A stretch of DNA of 64,000 nucleotides, taken from the NCBI RefSeq assembly GCF_035961655.1, contig NZ_CP108393.1, positions 7,401,501-7,465,500 on the forward strand, read 5' to 3'. Position 1 is the first letter of the stretch. Each line of letters starts with the position of its first letter. Origin of the DNA: Streptomyces sp. NBC_01317. GTDB lineage: Bacteria; Actinomycetota; Actinomycetes; Streptomycetales; Streptomycetaceae. Under the pieces are notes generated by a model. It had not been told where the DNA came from, made no database searches, and saw only the letters and a list, made by a program, of their open reading frames with translations. The position numbers and the translations under genes are program-made. Shown piece after piece: positions 17,754 to 28,049 of the stretch.

Positions 17754-19262
17754 CTACGGGAACGGGAGGGTGCGGGCGAAGAGGGTGACCAGGATCAGGA
17801 CCGCGGGGAAGCAGGCGAGGAACATGGCGAACGTGTAGCCCATGATGTCGCGGGCCTTGAGGCCCAGGATCGTGAGCGTGGGGAGCATCCAGAACGGTTG
17901 CAGGAGGTTGGCGCTCGCCTCGCCGAGGTCGTACACCACGACCACCCAACCCTGGTTCACGTGGAGTTGGTTCGCCGCGTCCAGGACGTACGGTGCCTCG
18001 ATCACCCACTTGCTGCCGCCGCTCGGGACGAAGATGCCCAGGACACAGCTGTAGACCGCGGTGAGGGCCGGGTAGAAGAACTCGTTCGACACCGACACCA
18101 GCCAGCCCGCGATCGTTTTGCTCAGGCCGGTGAAGGCGATCATCCCGAAGATGCCGCCGTACAGGGGGAATTGGAGCAGCACACCGGAGGCGGCGGGGGC
18201 GCCCTCGCGGAAGGCCTGGGCCAGCCGGACCGGGCGCCAGTGGAGGATGAGGGCCAGCAGGATCAGGATCAGGTTGATGGTGTTCAGGTCGAGCGCGGCG
18301 AGGGCGTCGCCCTCCGCGTCGGCGAAGTGCCGTACGAGATACCAGGCGCCGAGCGCGAACAGCAGGACCGCGAAGACCGGGCTGTACTCGATCCACTCCC
18401 CGGGACGCCCCCGCCGCGTCTCGGGCCGCTTCCCCGCGACGCTCGGCCCCAGTTCGATGCCCAACTGGTCGGCGGTCTTCGCGCGGTCGGGGGACGGGGA
18501 GAGGAACCAGGCCGTCGTCACGGCGATGACGAAGATGACCGCCGTGGCCACGACGCCCTGCCACAGGAAGATCGTCTCGGTGAGCGGGATGAGCCCGCTG
18601 CCGCGCCCCTCCGCGATGACCTTCTGCACCGCGGGCGGGCTCGACGCGTCGCTCGCCACCTGGAGCGCGGCCGACCCGGAGAGGCCCTGCGCCCAGACCG
18701 TACCGAGGCCCAGGAAGGCCATCGCGCCGAGCGCCCGGTAGTCGACCCCGCTGACCCTGCGGGCGATCTCCTTGGCGAGGATCGCCGTGAAGATGAGGCT
18801 GAACGCCCAGTTGAGGTACGAGGTCACCATGGCGACGGCGGCGGTGAAGGCGATGGCACCGCGCGGGGTACGGGGCAGCCGCGCGATCCTCGCTATCAGC
18901 CGGCTCACCGGCGGGGAGACCGCGACCGCGTAACCCGCGATGATGATCATGGCCATCTGGAGCGTGAACGTGATCAGGGACCAGAAGCCCTGGCCCCACG
19001 CGTCCACCAGGCCGTACCCGGTGGTGTCCGCCGGATCGGACGGACTGCCGAACAGCCCTTCCCCGGAGGCGAGTCCGAGCGCGAGGACCGCGAACGTACC
19101 CACCAGGACGAAGCCCAGCGCGTCGGGCAGCCACTTCTCGGTGAAGGCGGTGAAACGCAGGGCCAGCCGCGCGAGCCAGTTGTCTCCGGCCGGAGACGAC
19201 GGTTCGGACGGCGTGGGGAGCGCCGGCTTCGGGTCCGGCTCCTGCGGGGGCGCCGTGGGCAT
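17754..19262 (-). CDS. Short-chain fatty acid transporter, AtoE family
   Basis: A 502-aa integral membrane protein (about 12-13 hydrophobic segments) of the SCFA_trans/AtoE family (PF02667). A 40-residue Pro-rich cytoplasmic N-terminus precedes the first helix. Recognisable family segments are ALGFVLVGTF, LITFTLQMAMIIIAGYAVA, SYLNWAFSLIFTAILAKE, GLGTVWAQGLSGSAALQ, FPLYGGIFGMI and FVPSGGSKWVIEAPYV. The family imports short-chain fatty acids such as acetoacetate or butyrate. ATG at 19262 with AGGAGA 7 nt upstream. It stands alone, divergent from the chitinase gene, with no acyl-CoA metabolism genes adjacent. Confidence 0.9.
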   Translation of the reverse strand: MPTAPPQEPDPKPALPTPSEPSSPAGDNWLARLALRFTAFTEKWLPDALGFVLVGTFAVLALGLASGEGLFGSPSDPADTTGYGLVDAWGQGFWSLITFTLQMAMIIIAGYAVAVSPPVSRLIARIARLPRTPRGAIAFTAAVAMVTSYLNWAFSLIFTAILAKEIARRVSGVDYRALGAMAFLGLGTVWAQGLSGSAALQVASDASSPPAVQKVIAEGRGSGLIPLTETIFLWQGVVATAVIFVIAVTTAWFLSPSPDRAKTADQLGIELGPSVAGKRPETRRGRPGEWIEYSPVFAVLLFALGAWYLVRHFADAEGDALAALDLNTINLILILLALILHWRPVRLAQAFREGAPAASGVLLQFPLYGGIFGMIAFTGLSKTIAGWLVSVSNEFFYPALTAVYSCVLGIFVPSGGSKWVIEAPYVLDAANQLHVNQGWVVVVYDLGEASANLLQPFWMLPTLTILGLKARDIMGYTFAMFLACFPAVLILVTLFARTLPFP

Positions 19263-19381
19263 GGGGGGTCTCCTGTCGGCCGGTGGGGGGAAGCGGCTGT
19301 GGGGAGGATGGTGGAGGGGGCGCCGCCCGGAGTCAATGGCGCCACCCGTCTCCCACCCGTCCCGGCGGCCCCACGGGCGTG

Positions 19382-19423
19382 TGGTCCAGACCTCTTGACC
19401 GAAGGTCTGGACCAAATTACCGT
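19382..19423 (+). promoter_or_regulatory. Chitinase promoter with paired DasR-type elements
   Basis: TGGTCCAGACCT (19382-19393) and its exact reverse complement AGGTCTGGACCA (19403-19414) flank and overlap a good promoter: -35 TTGACC (19395-19400), 17-nt spacer, -10 TACCGT (19418-19423). The 12-mer is the repeat known from Streptomyces chitinase promoters and matches the DasR-responsive element (TGGTCYAGACCA). A repressor on the second copy would sit in the spacer. This predicts N-acetylglucosamine-dependent induction. Confidence 0.9.
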
Positions 19424-19559
19424 TCGGCGGAACACCGGAACCCCCACGGACGTCTCCAGGCCCCCACAGGCCGGGAGTTGGCCGGGTCCCCCCCCACAGA
19501 CCGTCATGAACGGCCGGCCCGCTCAGGTGCCGCCTGTCATGGCCAGAAGGGACTACCGC

Positions 19560-20621
19560 ATGATCGGTCGGACCATACGCATCCTCGGCGCCGGACTCGC
19601 GCTCGCCTCGCTCGGCTTCCTCGCCCAGCCGCCCGCCACCGCCGCGCCGAGCGCCCCGCAGGCCGAGACCTGCGCCGTCAAGTCGAAGCCCGCGGGCAAG
19701 GTTCTCCAGGGGTACTGGGAGAACTGGGACGGCGCCGCGAACGGCGTCCACCCCCCGCTCGGCTGGATCCCGATCACCGACAGCCGCATCGCCGCCCACG
19801 GCTACAACGTGGTCAACGCGGCCTTCCCCGTGATCCGTTCGGATGGCACCGTCCTGTGGGAGGACGGGATGGACGCGACGGTCAAGGTCGCGACCCCGTC
19901 CGAGATGTGCCAGGCCAAGCAGAACGGCCTGACGCTCCTGATGTCGATCGGCGGGGCCGCCGCCGGCATCGACCTCAACTCCACCGCCGTGGCGGACCGC
20001 TTCGTCGCGACCGTCGTGCCGATCCTCAAGAAGTACAACTTCGACGGCATCGACATCGACATCGAGACCGGGCTGGTCGGCAGCGGCACCATCACCAAGC
20101 CGTCCACCTCGCAGGCCAACCTGATCCGCATCATCGACGGCGTCCTGGCCCAGATGCCTTCCAACTTCGGCCTGACGATGGCCCCCGAGACGGCCTACGT
20201 CACCGGCGGCTCCATCACGTACGGCTCGATCTGGGGCGCGTACCTGCCCATCATCAAGAAGTACGCGGACAACGGCCGCCTCTGGTGGCTGAACATGCAG
20301 TACTACAACGGCAGCATGTACGGGTGCGCGGGCGACTCGTACTCCGCCGGCACCGTCGCGGGCTTCACCGCCCAGACCGACTGCCTGAACAAGGGACTGG
20401 TCGTCCAGGGCACCACGATCAAGGTCCCGTACGACAAGCAGGTCCCGGGACTCCCCGCCCAAACGGGCGCGGGCGGCGGCTACATGGCGCCGAACCTGGT
20501 CACGCAGGCCTGGAACAAGTACGCCAACGGGCTCAAGGGCCTGATGACCTGGTCCATCAACTGGGACGGTTCAAAGAACTGGACGTTCGGCAACAACGTC
20601 AAGGCCCTGCAAGGCCGTTGA
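19560..20621 (+). CDS. Secreted chitinase, glycoside hydrolase family 18
   Basis: A 353-aa exported single-domain GH18 enzyme. Signal peptide: MIGRTIRILGAGLALASLGFLAQPPATAAPS. The catalytic motif DGIDIDIE ends in the proton donor Glu169. Other family marks are the N-terminal strand GKVLQGYWENWDG, LLMSIGGAAAG, LTMAPE, MQYYNG and LMTWSINWDG. No chitin-binding or Fn3 domain is attached, and the size matches Streptomyces ChiC/ChiD-type catalytic domains. ATG 19560 has AGAAGGGA 8 nt upstream; an ATG at 19539 is an alternative. Transcription should be controlled by DasR from the promoter at 19382-19423. Confidence 0.93.
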   Translation: MIGRTIRILGAGLALASLGFLAQPPATAAPSAPQAETCAVKSKPAGKVLQGYWENWDGAANGVHPPLGWIPITDSRIAAHGYNVVNAAFPVIRSDGTVLWEDGMDATVKVATPSEMCQAKQNGLTLLMSIGGAAAGIDLNSTAVADRFVATVVPILKKYNFDGIDIDIETGLVGSGTITKPSTSQANLIRIIDGVLAQMPSNFGLTMAPETAYVTGGSITYGSIWGAYLPIIKKYADNGRLWWLNMQYYNGSMYGCAGDSYSAGTVAGFTAQTDCLNKGLVVQGTTIKVPYDKQVPGLPAQTGAGGGYMAPNLVTQAWNKYANGLKGLMTWSINWDGSKNWTFGNNVKALQGR

Positions 20622-20640
20622 GCCGGTAGGGAACGAACGG

Positions 20641-20681
20641 AGGGCCGGGAGGCCGCACTTGCCGTGCGGGCTCCCGGCCCT
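20641..20681. terminator. Bidirectional terminator, chitinase / idh
   Basis: A long stem (AGGGCCGGGAG with CTCCCGGCCCT, extended by CCGCAC/GTGCGG, short loop) lies between the convergent chitinase and isocitrate dehydrogenase genes. Confidence 0.85.
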
Positions 20682-20705
20682 CTTGCGTTCAGCGTGGACG
20701 GACCG

Positions 20706-22925
<2,220 letters not shown>

Positions 22926-22955
22926 CCGGTGCTCCGCTCCACGTCTGCAACATTG

Positions 22956-22967
22956 CTTGATATCAAG
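22956..22967. promoter_or_regulatory. Palindrome CTTGATATCAAG upstream of idh
   Basis: A perfect 12-bp palindrome with a second GATATC overlapping its right side lies 30 bp upstream of the idh start codon, in an A+T-rich patch likely to be the core promoter. MarR-family operators often look like this. The MarR-family TamR regulator is reported to control idh in S. coelicolor; whether this is its site is inference. Confidence 0.5.
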
Positions 22968-23211
22968 ATATCCCGTGGACGCCCACCTCTGGCCAGGGCC
23001 CCGCCCGGTCCGTGCGCCGGGACGGCACCGGCCTCCCTCGGGCGGACTCAACGCCACACCGAAGCGTGCATATAGTTGGTTCCAGGACAAATGGGTCCGC
23101 CGGCTGCCCTCCGGCCGTCCGAGCCGCCCCGCCGATGCCCGCCGATACCCGTCCGTCAGCGCCGTCGCCTGAGTGCTGTCCCGCCAATGCCGCTGAGGAA
23201 GGGCAGGTCAC

Positions 23212-24909
23212 ATGGAGCGCCGCAGCGCCCGATCCACGCAGGACCGAGACGCGACCCTCCGGGCGCTGGGCGCGGACCTGCGGGCAGCGCTCCCGAGGAC
23301 GCTGGCGGCGAACCGGATGGGCGGATTCCTGCGGGACCTGAGGTCCGACATGATCTTCCTGGACGAGGGCGCCCTCGCGGTCTTCGACCTCCCGCCCGAC
23401 GGGTTCGACGGCCGGCCGGAGACCCTGTTCGCGCTCATGGTGCCCGAGGACGCGGCCGCCCTGCGCGCGATGGTCTCCCGGGTACGGTACGAGCCCGGCG
23501 CCTACGGCACGTACTTCCGCATCCGGTGCTCCGACGGCACCATCCGCTGGGCACACACCCAGGGCGTCATCGAACGGGACGCCTCGGGGGCCCCGCTGCG
23601 GGCCATCGGCGTCGTCCGGGACGCGAGCGCCGAACTCCAGCACGTCGCCCAGCAGGCCATTCTGGAGCCCCAGCGCCGCCACCAGAGCGACGTGGTCCAG
23701 GCGACCACCGCCGCCCTGTCCCGGGCCCTGACCGTGGAGGACGTCCTGGCGGCGCTCACCAGCCGCGAGATCCTCGACCCGGTGGGCGCCCAGGCGATCT
23801 CCCTCACCGTCCTCGACCAGGACCGGCTGCGCCGTATCGCCGTCGCCAGCCTGCCCATGACGATGCGGGAGGAGATGGAGTTCTCCCGGATCGACGCCGA
23901 CCTGCCCGTCGCGGAGGCGTTCCGTACCCACCGCCCCGTGTTCATCACCAGGCAGAGCGTCGAGGCCGAATACCCGCAGCTGTGGCCGCACGTCAAGGAC
24001 ACCCCGCTCACCGCGGGCGCCGTCCTCCCCCTGATCGCGCAGGCCAGGGCGAGCGGCGTGCTGTCGATCATGTACGAGGGCAAGACCTCCTTCACCCCCG
24101 AGGAACGCACCCTCCTGATCGCCCTCGCGGCCACCATCGCCCAGTCCGTGCAGCGGGCCGCGCTGTACGACGAGGAGCACGCCATGGCGGTCGGCCTCCA
24201 GCAGTCGATGCTGCCGGCGGCCATCCCGAGCATGCCGGGCCTGCGGGTCGCCGTGCGCTACCAGCCCGCGCGCACCGGCCACCAGATCGGCGGTGACTGG
24301 TACGACGTCGTCCCCCTCCCGGGCGGGCGGGTCGGCCTGGTGGTGGGTGACGTCCAAGGACACGACATCCAGGCGTCCGCCGTCATGGGCCAGCTGCGCA
24401 CGGCCTTGCGCGCGTACGCCGCCGAGGGGCATCCGCCGGCGGCCGTCATGGCCCGGGCGTCGAAGTTCCTCCAGGACCTGGACACCGACCGCCTCGCCAC
24501 CTGCATCTACGTCGATCTCGACCCGGCGACCGGGCGCGCGCTGCTGGTACGGGCCGGGCACCCGGGACCCGTGATCCGCCACGCCGACGGGAGCAGCAGC
24601 AGCCCCGGGGTGGCGGGCGGCCTGCCGTTCGGGCTGCTCCAGTACAGCGACGCGCCCTATCCCACGACCGAGCTGGTCCTCGGGCCCGACGACACGCTCC
24701 TGCTGTGTACGGACGGGCTGCTCGAATTCCGGGGCGAGGACATCGATGTCGGGGAGCAGCGCATCCGGAGCGCGCTGTACGACGGCCCCGCGGACCTCGA
24801 CGAACTGGCGGAGTACATCGTCCAGACGATAGAGACCCGGCAGGGGCAGGAGGACGACGTGGCTCTGCTGCTGGCCACGCCGGCCTCTGCACGGGACGAC
24901 GCGGCGTAG
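23212..24909 (+). CDS. PP2C/SpoIIE-type phosphatase with PAS and GAF domains
   Basis: A 565-aa soluble signalling phosphatase. A PAS domain lies at about 40-140 (RDLRSDMIFLDEGALAVFDLPP ... FRIRCSDGTIRWAHTQG, with a PAC-like end). A GAF domain follows at about 165-315 and the SpoIIE-type PP2C catalytic domain at about 340-560, with GGDWYD (Asp362), GDVQGHDIQASAVMGQLR, CTDGLLE and EDDVALLL. It shares layout with the phosphatase at 7569 but is shorter by one sensor domain. The ATG at 23212 has a GAGGAAGGG box upstream. No sigma or anti-sigma partner gene is adjacent. Confidence 0.9.
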   Translation: MERRSARSTQDRDATLRALGADLRAALPRTLAANRMGGFLRDLRSDMIFLDEGALAVFDLPPDGFDGRPETLFALMVPEDAAALRAMVSRVRYEPGAYGTYFRIRCSDGTIRWAHTQGVIERDASGAPLRAIGVVRDASAELQHVAQQAILEPQRRHQSDVVQATTAALSRALTVEDVLAALTSREILDPVGAQAISLTVLDQDRLRRIAVASLPMTMREEMEFSRIDADLPVAEAFRTHRPVFITRQSVEAEYPQLWPHVKDTPLTAGAVLPLIAQARASGVLSIMYEGKTSFTPEERTLLIALAATIAQSVQRAALYDEEHAMAVGLQQSMLPAAIPSMPGLRVAVRYQPARTGHQIGGDWYDVVPLPGGRVGLVVGDVQGHDIQASAVMGQLRTALRAYAAEGHPPAAVMARASKFLQDLDTDRLATCIYVDLDPATGRALLVRAGHPGPVIRHADGSSSSPGVAGGLPFGLLQYSDAPYPTTELVLGPDDTLLLCTDGLLEFRGEDIDVGEQRIRSALYDGPADLDELAEYIVQTIETRQGQEDDVALLLATPASARDDAA

Positions 24910-24937
24910 GCCGTCCTGACGTGGCGTAGGCCGTCCT
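24903..24937. repeat. 15-bp direct repeat across the phosphatase/HAD junction
   Basis: GGCGTAGGCCGTCCT occurs at 24903-24917 and 24923-24937 (20-bp period). The first copy contains the phosphatase stop codon and the second reaches the HAD-gene stop, so a small tandem duplication separates the two convergent genes. Confidence 0.7.
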
Positions 24938-25634
24938 AAGGGCGCTCGTCCGGTGAGCCGAACACCCACGCGTGGGCCGCCTCCGCCGTGAAGGTGCTCT
25001 GGCCACCGGGGAACAGCAGCCCCGCGGTGCCGTACACGGGATCGGTGGCCAGGGCGGCGACGTACGGAACGGCGACGCAGCGCATGCCCGCCGCGTTCGC
25101 GGCGGCCACCCCCGGGATCGCGTCCTCCAGGACCACACACGCGGCGGGTTCGGCGCCCAGCCGGCGGGCCGCCTCCAGGAAGACGTCCGGGGCCGGCTTG
25201 CCGTGCGGGACCTCCTCGGCGGAGACCGTCGTCGTGAAGTACGGGTCCAGACCCGTGACGCCCAGCGCCACGGTGATCGCCTCGCCGGACGACCCGGACG
25301 CCACCGCCATCCGTACGCCCTCCGCGTGCAGCCGCTCCACGAACTTCCGCATCTCGGGGAACACCTCCGTGGAGGCGCGCACCAGCTCCAGGTAGAGCCG
25401 GTTCTTCTCCGCCAGCAGCCGCTCCACGGGGGCGTCGATGCCGTACTCCTCGCGCAGCGCCACCAGCGTCTCCCAGGTGCTGATCCCGATGAAACGGCTG
25501 TGGTGCTCCCAGGTGAAGCCGTCGACGCCGTGCCGGGCGAGCAGCAGCCGCCCGGCCTCGTAGTAGTTGGGTTCGCTGTCGATCAGGGTTCCGTCGAGAT
25601 CGAAGATGACCGCCGGGTGGTGCGAAGTGCTCAT
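24936..25634 (-). CDS. HAD-superfamily phosphatase (beta-phosphoglucomutase/gph-like)
   Basis: A 232-aa HAD hydrolase. Motif I DLDGTLIDSE (nucleophile Asp and acid Asp), a helical cap (about 20-90), motif II VASGSSG, motif III Lys in PHGKPAPDVFL and motif IV VLEDAIPGVAAANAAGM are all intact. The nearest functional groups are sugar-phosphate phosphatases and beta-phosphoglucomutases; the substrate cannot be decided. The ATG at 25634 is chosen because the family begins a few residues before motif I. The frame open to 25715 adds an atypical extension. Convergent with the phosphatase gene. Confidence 0.85.
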   Translation of the reverse strand: MSTSHHPAVIFDLDGTLIDSEPNYYEAGRLLLARHGVDGFTWEHHSRFIGISTWETLVALREEYGIDAPVERLLAEKNRLYLELVRASTEVFPEMRKFVERLHAEGVRMAVASGSSGEAITVALGVTGLDPYFTTTVSAEEVPHGKPAPDVFLEAARRLGAEPAACVVLEDAIPGVAAANAAGMRCVAVPYVAALATDPVYGTAGLLFPGGQSTFTAEAAHAWVFGSPDERP

Positions 25635-25729
25635 ACCCCCAGCATGCCAAGCCGTACGCCGGGTATACGGCCAGGACGCACGCCCCGCCGCGCACGCGGC
25701 GGGAAACGGGGGCACGCGCGACGGGAAAT

Positions 25730-25752
25730 TGGTCCAGACCGCCTGCTACCGT
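25730..25752 (+). promoter_or_regulatory. DasR-element-like site in the lactonase promoter
   Basis: TGGTCCAGACC (25730-25740) matches 11 bases of the DasR-type element used at the chitinase promoter in this window. A -10-like TACCGT follows at 25747-25752. The spacing places the element over the -35 region, fitting repression. Confidence 0.55.
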
Positions 25753-25789
25753 CGCCCCGGCGAGTTTCAGTCGAAGAGGGGACATACAC

Positions 25790-26836
25790 GTGAGCGGCAG
25801 GAGCGACGGGCGGGCCTTCATCGGGTCGTTCACCTCGGCGGGCGGCCGCGGCATCATCGCCGTGACCGTGGACCCGGAGACGGGCGCCCTCACCGAACTC
25901 GGGGCCACCGACGCCGTGGCGGACCCCTCCTTCCTCGCGGCGGCCCCCGGCGGGTCCGTGCTCTACGCGGTCTCGGAGACGGAGGAGGGCGCGGCGGCGG
26001 CTTTCACGGTCTCCGGACCCGGGGCGCCCCGGCCGCTCGGGGAGCCCGTACCCGTGTGCGGCGCGGGCCCCACCCATCTCACGCTCGCCGCCGGTCATCT
26101 CGTGACCGCGAACTACGGCTCCGGCAGCGTCACCGTGCTGCCGCTCGCCGTCGACGGCGCGCTGCTCCCGGCCAGCGGGGTGCTCCAGCACGAGGGCACG
26201 GGACCGCACCCGGACCGGCAGCGCGGACCGCACGCGCACCAGGTGGTGGCCGACCCGAGCGGCCGGTGGCTCCTCGCCGTCGACCTCGGCACCGACTCCG
26301 TCCAGGTTTCCTCCGTGGACGCCGCGTCGGGAGAGCTGGTCCCGCGCGGGGAGACGGCCCTGCGGCCGGGCTCGGGGCCGCGTCATCTCGCCTTCCACCC
26401 GGAAGGCACTCACGCGTACGTCCTGAACGAACTCGAACCGACCCTGACCGTCTGCCGCTGGGACGCGGCGGCGGGGGTCCTGGAGGCGGTCGGCGAGACG
26501 GCCGTCCTGCCGGACGGCGTGGAGACGGAGAGCTTCGCCTCCGAGGTGGTCGTGGCGCGGGACGGGCGGTTCGTCTGGACGGCCAACCGGGGGCACGACA
26601 GCATCAGCGTCCTCGCGCTCGACGAGTCGCGCGAGAAGGCCGAGCTGGTCACCACCGTGCCGTGCGGCGGCCGCTGGCCGCGCGATCTCGCGCTGGACCC
26701 GGCGGGCCGCCGCCTCTACGCCGCGAATGAGCACTCCGGCGACGTGAGCTGGTTCGACATCGACCAGGAGACGGGGATCCCCGTCCCGGCGGGGTCCTTC
26801 ACGGCCCCTGCGGCCTCCTGTGTGATCTTCGGCTGA
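25790..26836 (+). CDS. Lactonase-family seven-bladed beta-propeller protein
   Basis: A 348-aa protein of the 6-phosphogluconolactonase (YbhE/PF10282) family. It has repeated beta-propeller strands, an N-terminal AFIGSFTSAGGRGIIAVTVDPETGALTEL, a central HAHQVVADPSGRWLLAVDLGTDSVQV with the conserved His, and C-terminal RWPRDLALDPAGRRLYAANEHSGDVSWF. Characterised relatives hydrolyse 6-phosphogluconolactone, but many members are uncharacterised. GTG start at 25790 with AAGAGGGGA upstream. A DasR-type element lies in its promoter, linking it tentatively to aminosugar metabolism. Confidence 0.85.
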   Translation: MSGRSDGRAFIGSFTSAGGRGIIAVTVDPETGALTELGATDAVADPSFLAAAPGGSVLYAVSETEEGAAAAFTVSGPGAPRPLGEPVPVCGAGPTHLTLAAGHLVTANYGSGSVTVLPLAVDGALLPASGVLQHEGTGPHPDRQRGPHAHQVVADPSGRWLLAVDLGTDSVQVSSVDAASGELVPRGETALRPGSGPRHLAFHPEGTHAYVLNELEPTLTVCRWDAAAGVLEAVGETAVLPDGVETESFASEVVVARDGRFVWTANRGHDSISVLALDESREKAELVTTVPCGGRWPRDLALDPAGRRLYAANEHSGDVSWFDIDQETGIPVPAGSFTAPAASCVIFG

Positions 26837-26919
26837 CCCTCGGGGCCGGCTGAGCGCTGACCGTACGACCGCTGAGCGCGGACCGTACGCCCCCGGCCGG
26901 CCCGCGAGAGCCCCTGTGA

Positions 26920-26988
26920 CCCCGTGAGAGCACCCGAGGAAGGGCCTGCGCCGAAGACTGACCGGCGCGGCCCTTCCGCGTCACGGGG
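26920..26988. terminator. Nested hairpin between lactonase and CbiX-like genes
   Basis: The inner stem GGAAGGGCC...GGCCCTTCC (26938-26977, extended by GCGCCG/CGGCGC) lies inside an outer CCCCGTGA (26920-26927) / TCACGGGG (26981-26988) pair. It is placed between convergent genes. Confidence 0.75.
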
Positions 26989-27018
26989 TGTGCCTGCCGC
27001 CCCTGCGCGGCCCCGGCT

Positions 27019-27954
27019 TCAGTGGGTCGGTGCCCCCTGAGCCGGCTCCGCGATGCCCAGCTCCGCCGTGTACTTGGAGAGCACCAGCTTGCCGATCGCG
27101 GGATACGCCCCGAGCGGCTCGGCCGCAGCGCTGTCCGCCTCCTTGAGGGCCGTGTCGAGCAGCCCGCCGGGCAGCTCGGGACCGACCAGGTACGGCGCGA
27201 GCGCCAGCTGCGTCGCGCCGGAGCCGCGCAGCTCCTCCGCGACGGCGGCGACCGAACCCTCCACGTCGAGCGCGGCGGCCATCACCGGTACGGCGAGACG
27301 GGCGGCCAGCAGCATGCCCGTGATCCCGGCGGTCCGTACCGCCTCCTCCCCGCCCACCGTGACCAGGATGATGCCGTCGGCGGCGGTCGCCACCGTGAAC
27401 AGCCTGGCGCGGTCGGCGCGGGCGAGCCCGGCCTCCGACAGCCGTACGTGCAGACCTTCGGCGAGCAGCGGGTGCGGACCGAGGACGTCCGTCGTCCGCG
27501 CCTCCGTGCCGCTGTCCGCGACAGCCCGGCGTATCCGGTCGAGCAGGTCGTTCTCGGGACCCGTCAGCAGGGGGACGACCACCGCGGCCGGACCCTCGGG
27601 CTCGGTGACCTCGCGGCCCGCGGCCTTCGCCAGCTCGTAGCGCTCGATGCGCCGCGCGGCGAGCCGGGTCAGGACGGCCTGGAGCGTGGGCTGCTCGGTC
27701 GTCTCGTCCGCGTCGTCGGCGCCGTCGAGGAAGCCGATCGCGGCGTCCAGTCCCGGCAGCTCGGAGCGGGCGATGCTGATGACTTCCTCGGCCAGGCCGC
27801 GCGCCGCGTCCGAGGGGGCGCCGGGAACGGCGAGGACCAGCGCGGGGGCACCTTCGGGCGCCGCCACGGGCTCCGGGCGGCGGTGGCGCCCCGACTGACG
27901 GGGTCGCGGCATTCGTACAGGCAGGCCGGGTGCAGGCCCAGTGGGGGTGCTCAT
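27019..27954 (-). CDS. Sirohydrochlorin chelatase (CbiX)-like protein
   Basis: A protein of about 311 aa resembling the two-half CbiX/SirB family. Each half has a beta strand and a 'His/Pro' loop region (VVVPLLTGPENDLLDRIR; TDVLGPHPLLAEGLHVRL; LALAPYLVGPELPGGLL). The family inserts Co2+ or Fe2+ into sirohydrochlorin, but the N-terminal half here lacks the usual 'HGS' start (PALVLAVPGAPSD), so activity is uncertain. The start is not settled: ATG 27954 lacks a clear ribosome-binding site and GTG 28008 would add 18 residues. It is downstream of the BadF-type kinase on the same strand with an A+T-rich gap (28009-28050) that could hold a promoter. Confidence 0.65.
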   Translation of the reverse strand: MSTPTGPAPGLPVRMPRPRQSGRHRRPEPVAAPEGAPALVLAVPGAPSDAARGLAEEVISIARSELPGLDAAIGFLDGADDADETTEQPTLQAVLTRLAARRIERYELAKAAGREVTEPEGPAAVVVPLLTGPENDLLDRIRRAVADSGTEARTTDVLGPHPLLAEGLHVRLSEAGLARADRARLFTVATAADGIILVTVGGEEAVRTAGITGMLLAARLAVPVMAAALDVEGSVAAVAEELRGSGATQLALAPYLVGPELPGGLLDTALKEADSAAAEPLGAYPAIGKLVLSKYTAELGIAEPAQGAPTH

Positions 27955-28049
27955 GGCGTCGAATGCTACTGGTTTTGTGGGTGCGGCTGTTCGGGGAGGG
28001 GCCAACACCGAGGCATCTGTCCCTATTTATCCGTTAGGTATTTTTCTGC

